Below are positions 18,287 through 27,574 of a DNA stretch of 64,000 nucleotides, piece by piece. The translations under genes and the position numbers were made by a program. The stretch is from Hyphomicrobiales bacterium (GTDB lineage: Bacteria > Pseudomonadota > Alphaproteobacteria > Rhizobiales > NORP267). Every line of letters starts with the position of its first letter. Position 1 is the first letter of the stretch. The notes below the pieces were generated by a model. It was not told the origin of the DNA and made no database searches. It saw only the letters and a list, made by a program, of their open reading frames with translations. The stretch lies in assembly GCA_021775855.1 (NCBI GenBank), contig JAJFGZ010000004.1, forward strand, positions 47,132 through 111,131, in the 5' to 3' direction.

Positions 18287-21087
18287 TCAAGATCGCCCGG
18301 GATTTTGGCGAAGTTGTTGACGCCACGCGGCTCCGCGAAGACCTCACGGCGATCGCCAACGAGACCCGTGGTGGTGATACTAAATTGCGCAAAGCAGTTC
18401 TCGAGCGGCTTAAACAAGCACTGGGGGATGGTCGCGATACCGCCCAGCGCTGGTTGGAGGAAGACGGCGACGGCGCGACCTGCGCCAAATTTATATCCAG
18501 GCTCGAAGACGAGCTGATCAGCGTGATCTACGATTTCACGGTGACCCACGTCTACCAAATCCGTAATCCGACTGCCGGGGAACGGCTGGCTATTGTCGCG
18601 GTCGGTGGCTACGGCCGGGGAACCCTGGCGCCTGGCTCCGATATCGATCTATTGTTCCTGCTGCCCTTCAAGCAGACCGCGTGGGGCGAGAGCATCACCG
18701 AGTATATCCTCTATATGCTCTGGGATATGGGCCAGAAAGTTGGCCATGCGACCCGGACGATCGAAGATTGTATCCGCCTCGCCAAGACCGACACCACCAT
18801 CAAGACGGCAATCCTGGAAGCTCGCTTTATCTGGGGCGACAGCGATCTCTTTGACGACTTGCACGTGCGCTACGACAAACGGGTCATCAAAGGTACCGGC
18901 GCGGAATTTATCGCCGCCAAGCTCGCCGAACGCGACGTGCGCCACCGCAAATCCGGCGAATCCCGTTACCGGGTCGAGCCCAACATTAAGGACGGCAAGG
19001 GCGGCCAGCGCGACCTCCATACCCTGCTATGGATTGGTAAATATTATTACCGGGTCAACGATATTTCCGAACTTGTAGCGGCGAAGGTATTTACGCCCGC
19101 CGAGCGCCGCCGGTTCGAGAAATGTGACGAGTTCCTCTGGACTATCCGATGCCATCTACATTTCCTCGCTGGCCGCGCTGAAGAACGCCTGACGTTCGAT
19201 ATGCAGCAGGAAATGGCCCGCCGGCTCGGATATACGGCGCACCCCGGCGTACGCGACGTGGAACGCTTCATGAAGCATTATTTCCTGGTCGCCAAGGAAA
19301 TTGGTGATCTGACCCGCACCCTGTGCACGGCGCTTGAGCTGCAGCATGTTAAAACCATTGGAAAACTCGGCCTGTTGATCACCCCGTTCAAGGCCTTGCG
19401 TGATCGCCGCTTTAAAAGTGCCCCGGGATTCGCCCGTCGGATGGGACGCCTGACGATCGACCACGAGAATGTATTTCGCGACGACCCCGTCAACCTGATC
19501 CGGATGTTCTGGATCGCCGACAAAAATAGCCTGCTGTTTCACCCGGACGCCATTCGGCTCGCCCGGCGCTCGCTCCGTCTGGTCGACGACGATTTGCGCA
19601 ACAATCCGAAAGCCAACAAACTGTTTGTGAAAATCCTGACATCCGGCCGTCAGCCCGAGGCGATTTTGCGGCGCATGAACGAGACCGGCATTCTCGGACG
19701 TTTTATCACGGATTTCGGCCGCATCGTTTCATTGATGCAGTTCAACCTCTATCACCACTATACCGTCGACGAGCACCTTCTCCAGGCGATCGGGTTTCTC
19801 TCCGAAATCGAGCGCGGCGAGTTGCAGGACGCACACCCCCTGTCCCACGACATCGTCCATCAGCTTGAAAACCGCCGGGTACTGTATGTCGCCGTGCTGC
19901 TCCACGATATCGCCAAAGGCCGCCCCGAGGATCATTCGATTGCGGGCGGTCGGGTTGCCCGCGAGCTTTGCCCCCGCCTCGGCCTGAGCGCCGCCGAAAC
20001 CGAGACCGTGGCCTGGCTCGTCGAGCAGCATCTGGTGATGAGCGCGTTTGCCCAGTCGCGCGACCTCAACGATCCGAAAACCATCCAGGACTTTGCCGAC
20101 ATCGTGCAAAGCCCTGAACATTTGAAGCTACTGGTGATTTTAAGTGTCGTGGATATCAAGGCCGTCGGACCTGGGGTCTGGAACGGCTGGAAGGGGCAAT
20201 TATTGCGCACGCTTTATTTCGCGACCCTGCCGGTCCTTGACGGCAGCCATATTGTTGCGAGCCCCGCCGAGCGGATCGAGGCGGCGCAATCCGAGCTCGC
20301 AGATGCGCTCGCTGAAGATGGCTGGCAGGCAAACGAGGTCGAACCATACCTGACCCGCCACTACCCGGCCTATTGGTTCAACGTTCCGCTTGCGCGCAAA
20401 CGGACCCATGCCAAGCTGGTGCGTTCGGCCATTTCGAATAGCACTGCCCTGGCGTGCGAAGCCTTTACTGACGCCTTTATGGAAATCACCGAATTGTCGG
20501 TCTACGCCCCCGACCATCCAAGACTGCTCTCGATCATTGCCGGCGCCTGCGCGTCGGCTGATACCAATATTGCCGGGGCAGCGATTTTCACGACCCGCGA
20601 CGGCATGGCGCTGGATTCGATTTTCGTCAGCCGCGAATTTACCGAATCGAGAGACGAGTTGCGACGCGGCGGTCGAATCGCGGCGACCATCGAGAGCACC
20701 CTGATTGGCGATACCCGGCTGCCCGAAATCGTCGCGATCCGGGATCAGGCCAGAGCCAAACTGAAGGCCTTCCGGGTCGAACCAAGGGTCGTAATCACGA
20801 ACAACTGGTCGGACAATGCAACCGTGATCGAGGTGAATGGTCTCGACCGGTCCGGTTTGCTGTACGATCTCACAACGGCGCTCGCGGACCTCAATCTGAA
20901 TATCGCTTCGGCCCATATCGCGACCTTCGGCGAGCGTGCAGTGGACGTGTTTTACGTCACTGACCTGATCGGCCAAAAAGTCGTCGACAAGGCCCGCCAG
21001 AAACGGATCAGACAGGCCCTGCTCAACCTGCTCAAAGCGGCAAAGTCGCCAGCGAAAAACAATATGGAAAAAGCGGACGTGGACTAA
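18283..21087 (+). CDS. glnD: [Protein-PII] uridylyltransferase/uridylyl-removing enzyme
   Basis: The primary nitrogen sensor: uridylylates PII when glutamine is low and removes UMP when glutamine is high. The 934 residues hold a nucleotidyltransferase domain with GGYGRGTLAPGSDIDLLFL, a GlnD helical domain with NIKDGKGGQRDLHTLLWIGK, an HD domain (HHYTVDEHLLQAIGF; LLHDIAKGRPEDHS) for the removing activity, and two C-terminal ACT domains (ELSVYAPDHPRLLSIIAGAC; EVNGLDRSGLLYDLTTALADL) that sense glutamine. It overlaps mutS by four bases. mutS-glnD adjacency is common in alphaproteobacteria. Confidence 0.97.
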   Translation: MIKIARDFGEVVDATRLREDLTAIANETRGGDTKLRKAVLERLKQALGDGRDTAQRWLEEDGDGATCAKFISRLEDELISVIYDFTVTHVYQIRNPTAGERLAIVAVGGYGRGTLAPGSDIDLLFLLPFKQTAWGESITEYILYMLWDMGQKVGHATRTIEDCIRLAKTDTTIKTAILEARFIWGDSDLFDDLHVRYDKRVIKGTGAEFIAAKLAERDVRHRKSGESRYRVEPNIKDGKGGQRDLHTLLWIGKYYYRVNDISELVAAKVFTPAERRRFEKCDEFLWTIRCHLHFLAGRAEERLTFDMQQEMARRLGYTAHPGVRDVERFMKHYFLVAKEIGDLTRTLCTALELQHVKTIGKLGLLITPFKALRDRRFKSAPGFARRMGRLTIDHENVFRDDPVNLIRMFWIADKNSLLFHPDAIRLARRSLRLVDDDLRNNPKANKLFVKILTSGRQPEAILRRMNETGILGRFITDFGRIVSLMQFNLYHHYTVDEHLLQAIGFLSEIERGELQDAHPLSHDIVHQLENRRVLYVAVLLHDIAKGRPEDHSIAGGRVARELCPRLGLSAAETETVAWLVEQHLVMSAFAQSRDLNDPKTIQDFADIVQSPEHLKLLVILSVVDIKAVGPGVWNGWKGQLLRTLYFATLPVLDGSHIVASPAERIEAAQSELADALAEDGWQANEVEPYLTRHYPAYWFNVPLARKRTHAKLVRSAISNSTALACEAFTDAFMEITELSVYAPDHPRLLSIIAGACASADTNIAGAAIFTTRDGMALDSIFVSREFTESRDELRRGGRIAATIESTLIGDTRLPEIVAIRDQARAKLKAFRVEPRVVITNNWSDNATVIEVNGLDRSGLLYDLTTALADLNLNIASAHIATFGERAVDVFYVTDLIGQKVVDKARQKRIRQALLNLLKAAKSPAKNNMEKADVD

Positions 21088-21105
21088 CGCCGGAACCAGA
21101 ATATG

Positions 21106-22218
21106 CTATTCCGCGCTGGAGGGGCCGGAGCCCGACTCCATCGCCCAAAGCGCTGCCGCGCCATCGAATAGACGCTGCATTATCTGCATTTCGGTGACCC
21201 CCAGGCGGACACTTGGTGAAATGTCAACGAGCCCGCCTTCGCCGGCGTCGGAATGTTCACCCCCCGCCCCGCGCACGGCCAGTCCCAGAGATTTGGCGTC
21301 TTCTTTTACGCGCGACAGGTCCTGGCCGTTTTTGGTGAGGCCCGGCAACCGCATATGCAGGCTGGCCCGCATCCCGGCGCCAAGGTTGGTCGGGCAGCTG
21401 GTCACATTGCCGTAAACCGGTGATGTGGCGAAGGCCGGCAGCAGCTCCTGCAACCGGCCAAGCCCGTCATGGAGCCGCTTAAACAGCGCGTTCAGATTGC
21501 CGCCGGTCTGCATCGCCATGATGCGCAAATGGTCTTCTTCGCCCACCCAGACCAGAAAGTCCTGTGCCCCCGAGACATACATTCCCCGCCCATACGGCCA
21601 ATCCGCACTGATCCCGGCCACATTAAGATACCGGTCCCCGCTCATATCTTTGAACATCTGGTGGGCGGCAACCCGCCGATCATATTCGGCGCCATCAATT
21701 TCGTACGGAGATCCCGGTGTGATCGACAGATATTGACCGCCATAGTTCGTGTCTTTGCAGAGATGCGTGAACGCTTCTGCGGCAAGGTCTTCTAGTGCCA
21801 CGCGCTGGTCCCGGGTCATGGCGCCGGGGAGCGGAAATGAACCTAGGTTGCGCGCCACCCGGACTCGCATGGAGACCGCTTCAAGGCGAGGATCGATTTT
21901 GCCTAGATCGCAGGATGATTTGCTGGAATCCCAATCGTGGGCCTGGGCAATTTGCACGTCTTCCGGTATCCCGTGAAAATCACGGATCAGGGGGTCCAGC
22001 ATCGGCGCAAACAGATCGTAATCTTCCGGCGACATGGCGTAAGCGCCCATCTGGCTGTCGCTGTTTTCGATCCCCGTTGCAATTATTTTCATGAGCCGCT
22101 GGCGCAGGCCCGCGTCCAATCCGCGGAAATAATCAGCGTTGAAATGACGTGCCATCAGATTGTCAGGATTGGTATTTCTGATGCTTTGGAGTGTGGAAAT
22201 CACCTGTTCGGGCGTCAT
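21106..22218 (-). CDS. Phosphagen (ATP:guanidino) kinase, arginine-kinase type
   Basis: Reversibly transfers phosphate from ATP to a guanidino compound, buffering ATP. The protein has both domains of the animal enzymes: an N-terminal helical domain with the substrate loop (IENSDSQMGAY) and DPLIRDFHG, then the catalytic domain with RVRVARNL, YWP-like DWPYGRGMYV, FLVWVGEEDHLRIMAMQ, the reactive-Cys motif CPTNLGAGMRASLH, and VRGAGGEH. By motif comparison, the positions of the Limulus enzyme's catalytic Glu225, Cys271 and Glu314, the substrate-contacting Tyr68 and the nucleotide-binding arginines are all kept. The GEH motif favours arginine over creatine. It is not McsB, which lacks the N-terminal domain. 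It is a single gene with GGAG before the ATG. Substrate assignment is inference. Confidence 0.9.
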   Translation of the reverse strand: MTPEQVISTLQSIRNTNPDNLMARHFNADYFRGLDAGLRQRLMKIIATGIENSDSQMGAYAMSPEDYDLFAPMLDPLIRDFHGIPEDVQIAQAHDWDSSKSSCDLGKIDPRLEAVSMRVRVARNLGSFPLPGAMTRDQRVALEDLAAEAFTHLCKDTNYGGQYLSITPGSPYEIDGAEYDRRVAAHQMFKDMSGDRYLNVAGISADWPYGRGMYVSGAQDFLVWVGEEDHLRIMAMQTGGNLNALFKRLHDGLGRLQELLPAFATSPVYGNVTSCPTNLGAGMRASLHMRLPGLTKNGQDLSRVKEDAKSLGLAVRGAGGEHSDAGEGGLVDISPSVRLGVTEMQIMQRLFDGAAALWAMESGSGPSSAE

Positions 22219-22261
22219 GTTTCAAATTCTCCAATATGGTCCGGCCGGGGCTGCATGCCGT

Positions 22262-22300
22262 GAATATCAGCGAAATAACATATTTCCGCTTATAATATTC
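22262..22300. repeat. Nested inverted repeat between the phosphagen kinase and EamA genes
   Basis: The outer arms GAATAT and ATATTC enclose inner arms AGCGAAAT and ATTTCCGCT (one extra C). The whole element is AT-rich and lies in the divergent promoter region, about 45 bases from the kinase start. It also contains a plus-strand TATAAT. It could be an operator or a cruciform-prone promoter element; I recognise no known regulator site. Confidence 0.4.
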
Positions 22301-22375
22301 AGGGATTCCAAATTCAGCCCATTCCTGCAATACAGAAATCAGCCCACCCGTCCGGTGTTGGCTGGAGAAAAATCC

Positions 22376-23272
22376 ATGACGGTCACGACACCCGAACCAG
22401 GCGCGGAGAAAACCGGCGCCAGCCCAATTTTGGGAATCGGCCTCATGATCGCGGCGATGCTTCTCATTCCGATGGTCGACGGCGCGGCGAAATATTTAAG
22501 CTCCACCCATTCACCGCTTTTCATCGGTTGGGCCCGGTACGCGGTTGCGGCGCTCATTGTCCTGCCCGCTGCCGTTTATAAACACGGGTCCCAATGTCTC
22601 CCCCGGTCAAACCTCGGCGCGCATTTTCTGCGAACTATTTTCCTGATGGCGGCGATGACCTGCTACTTCATTTCGATCTCGCTTATTCCCCTGGCAACGG
22701 CCATCAGCGCCTATTTCGTCGGCCCGATCATCGCCACATTGTTGGCAGCGATGATTTTGGGCGAGCGGCTAACCTGGACAAAGATTCTGGCCTTGGGGCT
22801 TGGGTTTTCCGGGGTGATCCTGATCGTACGCCCGGGGATCGATTTTGACCCGGCGATTCTGCTGGCGTTGGCAAGCGGTGTGTTGTTCGGGCTGTATATT
22901 GTCGCCACCCGGCATGCATCCCGGACCAGCGACCCGCTCAGAACTCTGGCTTTCCAGTGTCTAGTCGGGGCATTAATTCTGGCCCCCCAGGCCGTCTGGT
23001 TCTGGTCATGGCCGACCCCCGATCAGCTGTACCTATTTGCCGGTATGGGATTGTTTTCAGCCGTAAGCCACTTTCTCTCGATCGCCGCTTTCCGTCTTGC
23101 GGAAGCGTCTACCCTTGCGCCGCTGGTCTATGTGGAGTTGATTGCTACCGTCGCGATCGGATTTATCTTCTTCGCTGAAATACCAGGCTTGACCGTTTGG
23201 GTAGGCGCAAGCGTGATTGTCGCCGGTGGGCTGTTGTTGATCCGGCGACCGCGGAGTGAAAACCCTTTATGA
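22376..23272 (+). CDS. EamA/DMT family transporter
   Basis: An inner-membrane transporter of the drug/metabolite superfamily, with ten predicted membrane segments in 298 residues arranged as two EamA repeats. The first begins at GIGLMIAAMLLIPMVDGAAKYL; the second follows LALASGVLFGLYIVATRHAS. The motif AAMILGERLTWTKILALGLGFSGVILIVRPG ends the first repeat. The substrate is unknown. The start at 22376 follows GGAG at eight bases; the 72 extra residues in the track overlap the divergent kinase and are not coding. The stop overlaps murJ (ATGA), so the two are co-translated. Confidence 0.88.
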   Translation: MTVTTPEPGAEKTGASPILGIGLMIAAMLLIPMVDGAAKYLSSTHSPLFIGWARYAVAALIVLPAAVYKHGSQCLPRSNLGAHFLRTIFLMAAMTCYFISISLIPLATAISAYFVGPIIATLLAAMILGERLTWTKILALGLGFSGVILIVRPGIDFDPAILLALASGVLFGLYIVATRHASRTSDPLRTLAFQCLVGALILAPQAVWFWSWPTPDQLYLFAGMGLFSAVSHFLSIAAFRLAEASTLAPLVYVELIATVAIGFIFFAEIPGLTVWVGASVIVAGGLLLIRRPRSENPL

Positions 23273-24828
23273 GCATGCTTCGATCCTTCGCAACCGTCGG
23301 TGGGTTTACATTGGGCAGCCGCGTGCTCGGTTTCGTCCGTGATATCCTGATCGCCAACATCCTTGGTACCGGGACCGTTGCGGACACATTTTTTGTCGCC
23401 TTCCGGATTCCAAACCTGTTCCGCCGCCTGTTTGCCGAAGGTGCGTTCAACGCAGCCTTTGTGCCGCTATTCGCCAAACAACTTGAGGGTGAGGGGGAAA
23501 GCGCGGCGCGTAAATTCGCGAGTGAATCGCTCAATATCCTGCTGGCTGCGCTCCTGGTGACGACGGCTTTGGCTGAAATTTTCATGCCCTGGCTGATGTA
23601 TGTCATCGCCCCTGGCTTTGCCGGCGATCCGGATAAACTCGACCTGGCAGTGCTGTTGACCCGGATCACCTTTCCCTACCTGTTCGTAATTTCGCTCGTG
23701 GCGTTATTGAGCGGGGTCCTCAATTCGCTTGGCAAATTTGCAGTCGCCGCTGGCGCGCCCCTGCTGCTCAATATCGTATTTATTCTGGTCCTTGGGATGC
23801 TTGCTTGGATGAACGCCCATGAAACCGCGTTTGCCGGCAAAGCCCTGAGCTGGGGGGTCTGCGTTGCCGGGATATTGCAGTTGATCATGCTCTGGGGCGC
23901 GGCCCGCCGGTCCGGAATGGCGCTGACTATCGCCCGGCCCAGGCTTACACCCGCGGTCCGCGATCTGATCCGGCTTGGTATTCCAGGCATGATTGCCGGC
24001 GGCGTCACCCAGATAAACCTCCTGGTCGGTACAATGATCGCGACCCTGCAGGCGGGTGCAGTTTCGTATCTCTATTACGCCGACCGGATTTATCAACTGC
24101 CCCTCGGGGTGGTCGGCGTTGCCATCGGAATCGTGCTGTTGCCCGATCTTTCGCGTCGGTTGCGTGCCGGAAAAGAACAGGAAGCCAGCCAGATCCAAAA
24201 CCGGGCACTGGAATTGTCGATGCTGTTGACGATCCCGGCAGCCGTCGCCCTGATCGTTATCCCGACCCCGATCATCTCGGTCTTATTCGAGCACGGTGCC
24301 TTTCAGATCGAGGATACAGCCCCTACGGTCTGGCCTCTGACAGCATTTGCAACCGGGTTGCCGGCTTTCGTGCTGATCAAGGTCTTTTCGCCCGGATTTT
24401 TCGCCCGCGAAGATACCCGAACCCCGATGATCTTTGCGGGTATTTCGGTCGCGATCAATATTTCCGGAAGCCTCACTTTGTATTTTCTCATGGGGCATAC
24501 CGGCATCGCTATCGCAACGTCATTCGCCGGCTGGATCAATGCAGGCCTGCTCGGGCTGGTATTGTACCGGCGTGGCCAGTTCCGCGTCGATTACGGACTG
24601 CGGTCGAGGTTGCCGAAGATCCTCCTCTCCAGCGTTATTATGGGCGTGGCCCTCGCCTTGATGATGCAGCTGTTAGGACCCTGGCTTGAAGCTGACCAAC
24701 TTCTTTTCATCCGCATCGCCGCGCTTACCGCACTGATCGGCAGCGGCGTGGCGGTCTTGGCGGTTTCGCTTCTGGTAACCGGGGGTGCCGACCCGGGTGT
24801 AATAAGCCGGCAATTGTTCCGGCGCTGA
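23269..24828 (+). CDS. murJ: Lipid II flippase MurJ
   Basis: Flips lipid II across the inner membrane for peptidoglycan synthesis. A MOP-superfamily protein of 519 residues with about 14 membrane helices. Diagnostic stretches are GSRVLGFVRDILIA near residue 15, ADTFFVAFRIPNLFRRLFAEGAFNAAFVPLF near 45-75, and FFAREDTRTPM. It overlaps the EamA gene by four bases and is followed, after about 95 bases, by trpS. murJ-trpS adjacency is common in alphaproteobacteria. Confidence 0.96.
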   Translation: MSMLRSFATVGGFTLGSRVLGFVRDILIANILGTGTVADTFFVAFRIPNLFRRLFAEGAFNAAFVPLFAKQLEGEGESAARKFASESLNILLAALLVTTALAEIFMPWLMYVIAPGFAGDPDKLDLAVLLTRITFPYLFVISLVALLSGVLNSLGKFAVAAGAPLLLNIVFILVLGMLAWMNAHETAFAGKALSWGVCVAGILQLIMLWGAARRSGMALTIARPRLTPAVRDLIRLGIPGMIAGGVTQINLLVGTMIATLQAGAVSYLYYADRIYQLPLGVVGVAIGIVLLPDLSRRLRAGKEQEASQIQNRALELSMLLTIPAAVALIVIPTPIISVLFEHGAFQIEDTAPTVWPLTAFATGLPAFVLIKVFSPGFFAREDTRTPMIFAGISVAINISGSLTLYFLMGHTGIAIATSFAGWINAGLLGLVLYRRGQFRVDYGLRSRLPKILLSSVIMGVALALMMQLLGPWLEADQLLFIRIAALTALIGSGVAVLAVSLLVTGGADPGVISRQLFRR

Positions 24829-24924
24829 TACGCTTGCGTGGAAGCGGAAGATTGGCCATAACCCGGCTGCCGGAAGTCTGGTCCCTGGCCAGCCACCGGA
24901 AACGACAATCCTGAAGGGTCATCC

Positions 24925-25962
24925 ATGTCTATCCCGCAAAACCGCGTTTTTTCCGGCGTCCAACCGACCGGCAATCTACACCTCGGCAATTACCTGGGCG
25001 CGATCACCCGATTTGTCGAATTGCAGAAGGATTTCGAGTGCATTTATTGCGTGGTCGACCTGCACGCCATTACAGTCTGGCAGGACCCGGACACGCTATC
25101 GGCCAATACCCGCGAAGTGACCGCGGCGTTTATCGCCAGCGGGATCGACCCGGAAAAGCACATCATTTTCAACCAGAGCCGGGTGCCGGCCCATGCCGAG
25201 CTTGCCTGGATCTTTAATTGCGTCGCGCGCATGGGGTGGCTCAACCGCATGACCCAGTTCAAGGAAAAAGCCGGCAAGCACCGCGAAAATGCGTCCGTTG
25301 GCCTGTTCTCCTACCCGAACCTGATGGCAGCGGATATTCTGGCCTACCGGGCGACCCACGTTCCGGTCGGCGAAGACCAGAAACAGCATCTGGAATTGAC
25401 CCGCGATATAGCCCAGAAATTCAATACTGATTTTGCCGATTCGATTTCGAAAAACGGATTTGGCGACGGATATTTTCCGCTGACCGAGCCCCTGATCCAG
25501 GGTACCGCGACCCGGGTCATGTCTTTGCGCGACGGATCGGCTAAAATGTCCAAGTCGGAGGCGTCCGATTACTCCAGGATCAACCTGACCGACGATGCCG
25601 ACACAATTGCATTAAAGATCCGCAAGGCGCGCACCGACGCGGAGCCCTTGCCGTCTGAAATGAAGGGCCTTGAGGGGCGCACGGAAGCTGAAAACCTGGT
25701 GCGCATTTTTGCCGCTCTTGGCGACCGCGACCTCGACGATGTGTTGGGCGAATATGGCGGATCGCAATTCTCCACGTTCAAACAGGCCCTGGCCGACCTG
25801 GCGGTCGCCCGCCTGGCACCAATCACTGAAGAAATGCAGCGCTTGTGCGCCGACCCCGGTCATATCGACGCGGTGCTGAGCAACGGCGCGGCCCGCGCCA
25901 ATGCCATCGCTGCACCCGTGCTCGCCGATATCAAACAGATTATGGGTCTGTTGCACGATTGA
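24925..25962 (+). CDS. trpS: Tryptophan-tRNA ligase
   Basis: Charges tRNA-Trp. A class I synthetase of 345 residues with the signature LHLGNYLGA (HIGH equivalent) near residue 20 and KMSKSE (KMSKS) near 205. Other family segments are [36 protein letters not shown] and [18 protein letters not shown]. The ATG follows AAGGGTCATCC. It lies between murJ and the universal stress protein on the same strand. Confidence 0.97.
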   Translation: MSIPQNRVFSGVQPTGNLHLGNYLGAITRFVELQKDFECIYCVVDLHAITVWQDPDTLSANTREVTAAFIASGIDPEKHIIFNQSRVPAHAELAWIFNCVARMGWLNRMTQFKEKAGKHRENASVGLFSYPNLMAADILAYRATHVPVGEDQKQHLELTRDIAQKFNTDFADSISKNGFGDGYFPLTEPLIQGTATRVMSLRDGSAKMSKSEASDYSRINLTDDADTIALKIRKARTDAEPLPSEMKGLEGRTEAENLVRIFAALGDRDLDDVLGEYGGSQFSTFKQALADLAVARLAPITEEMQRLCADPGHIDAVLSNGAARANAIAAPVLADIKQIMGLLHD

Positions 25963-26038
25963 CCGGGGAACAGGAATTTAGCTGAATTCGGACCATTCTT
26001 GACTTGCCGGTTTAGTTTTGGAATGGCAGCATACAGCT

Positions 26039-26533
26039 ATGAGCAGAATCCGAGAAAGTACCAAACCGGGCCATAGCCGGAAATTCCTGGTCGTCGTGGA
26101 CAACTCACCGGAATGCGCCCGCGCTCTCAATTTTGCGGCCCACCGCGCTGAGAGCACGGGCGGCATGCTGACCATGCTGGTGGTGATCGAGCCTGGTGAT
26201 TTTCAACACTGGCTCGGCGTCGAGGAAATCCGCCGTGGCGAGGCTATGAACGAAGCTCAGGCTATCATGCGGCTCTATACCCGCAAGATGAAGGCCTATA
26301 GTGAGATCGAGCCCGAACAGGTGATTCGCGAAGGCAAGGTGGGTGAGGAAATCCTCAACCTGATCGAGGAAGACCCGGACATTGCCATCCTTGTCCTCGG
26401 CGCGTCCGCCGACAACGACGGCCCCGGCCCGCTTGTCTCAATGCTTGCCAACAAGGGCGCTGGCGCCTACCCGATCCCCGTCACAATTGTCCCGGGCAAC
26501 CTGACTGACGAAGAAATCGACGCCTTGATCTGA
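26039..26533 (+). CDS. Universal stress protein (UspA fold)
   Basis: A single-domain, cytoplasmic UspA-like protein of 164 residues. It opens with KFLVVVDNSPECARALNFAAHRA, has a mid-protein Glu-rich helix, then EILNLIEEDPDIAILVLGAS and a glycine-rich turn before PVTIVPGNL. The canonical ATP-binding G-x2-G-x9-G(S/T) pattern is only partly preserved, so ATP binding is uncertain. The ATG at 26039 is preferred over the TTG at 26018. In related genomes a Usp gene sits between trpS and nfuA, as here. It abuts the convergent DUF2189 gene with no spacer. Confidence 0.85.
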   Translation: MSRIRESTKPGHSRKFLVVVDNSPECARALNFAAHRAESTGGMLTMLVVIEPGDFQHWLGVEEIRRGEAMNEAQAIMRLYTRKMKAYSEIEPEQVIREGKVGEEILNLIEEDPDIAILVLGASADNDGPGPLVSMLANKGAGAYPIPVTIVPGNLTDEEIDALI

Positions 26534-27355
26534 TCACGAATTGTCGGCCGCATCGACGGTGTCGTCGCGTGCAATGGCGCGGACATAGAGATGCCATGTG
26601 GCGTGGCCGAGGACTGGCAGGATCACGATCATCCCTAGAAACGCCGGCACCATCGCGACGATCCCCAGCGCAGTCACCACGATGCCCCATCCAAGCATGG
26701 CGACCGGGCTTGCCAGCACGCTTTTGAAGCTCGTGATCATTGCCGAGATAAAATCGATATCGTGCTCCAGCAAAAGCGGCATGGCGGTCACCGTCGCCGA
26801 AAACAGGATGAATGCCAGAAACGCCCCGATCAGGGTGCCTACGCCAATAAAGGCGAGGCCTTCATTTGTTGTGACTATAATCTGAAAAAAACCTTCGACG
26901 CTGGAAAACGATTTGAAGCCAAAAAACAACGCCAGCAATATTCGAACCAGATAAATCCAGACCCAGAAAATAAATAGAATGACGAACGACATCCAGCCCA
27001 GCTGCCGATGCCGCTGGTCGAGGACGACCCCGAGGATACTGCGCCACCTGAGCGGCTCGTTTTTGGCAAGCCGGCGGCTGACCTCGTACAACCCGACAGC
27101 GGCGAATGGCCCGATCAACGGAAACCCGATTGCAATTGGGATGATCAGCCACACCATGTCGAAATACGTCACGGACGCCAGAATAAACAACCCGCCCGCG
27201 GCATAGAACCCTCCGAAAAACAGGCCGAACAAGGGTGCACGAAGAAAATCACTGATCCCGGCTCTGAGCGCTGTCAGAATATCTTGCATGGTAACCGTTT
27301 TCACAACCAGCATTGGTGTTGGCTGATAGGTATTGCTCCCGACATCTTTGCCCAT
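26534..27355 (-). CDS. DUF2189 integral membrane protein
   Basis: A polytopic inner-membrane protein of 273 residues with about six hydrophobic segments. It begins with a conserved MQDILTALRAGISDFLRAPLFGLFFGGFYAAGG segment and contains GFPLIGPFAAVGLYEVSRRL and LGHATWHLYVRAI, the hallmarks of DUF2189. The function is unknown. The start at 27355 follows GGGGAGAG; the track's upstream ATG is less likely. It is transcribed convergently to the stress-protein gene and divergently from nfuA. Confidence 0.85.
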   Translation of the reverse strand: MGKDVGSNTYQPTPMLVVKTVTMQDILTALRAGISDFLRAPLFGLFFGGFYAAGGLFILASVTYFDMVWLIIPIAIGFPLIGPFAAVGLYEVSRRLAKNEPLRWRSILGVVLDQRHRQLGWMSFVILFIFWVWIYLVRILLALFFGFKSFSSVEGFFQIIVTTNEGLAFIGVGTLIGAFLAFILFSATVTAMPLLLEHDIDFISAMITSFKSVLASPVAMLGWGIVVTALGIVAMVPAFLGMIVILPVLGHATWHLYVRAIARDDTVDAADNS

Positions 27356-27481
27356 CAATCTCTCCCCTTGCACTAGTCGCCGAGAGCCCTACAGTTGGGC
27401 AGTTTAGATCAATCGGGACTTACAGAAATTGATCTGGGTTAAATTTCGAAAAAGCGGAATTTCCCTTTTCCAGGTCCTTGA

Positions 27482-27511
27482 TTGACCAGAAGGCATGAAT
27501 AAATGTAGAAT
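27482..27511 (+). promoter_or_regulatory. Strong sigma-70 promoter for nfuA
   Basis: TTGACC and TAGAAT are separated by 18 bases; each hexamer differs from consensus at one position. It lies about 65 bases upstream of the nfuA ATG. The -10 is embedded in the palindrome listed next. Confidence 0.6.
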
Positions 27512-27520
27512 GATTCTAAA
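27504..27520 (+). promoter_or_regulatory. Putative Irr-binding ICE box overlapping the nfuA -10
   Basis: TGTAGAATGATTCTAAA matches the iron-control-element consensus TTTAGAA-N3-TTCTAAA at 13 of 14 defined positions, with a perfect TAGAAT-G-ATTCTA core. Irr represses iron-using functions when iron is low, and irr is encoded at 55003-55419. Occupancy here would cover the -10. Binding is inferred, not shown. Confidence 0.6.
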
Positions 27521-27574
27521 GTAACGCGGCTGGTACCCGCGTGAAATGCGGGACAATCCAAAAGCAGGTTCATT

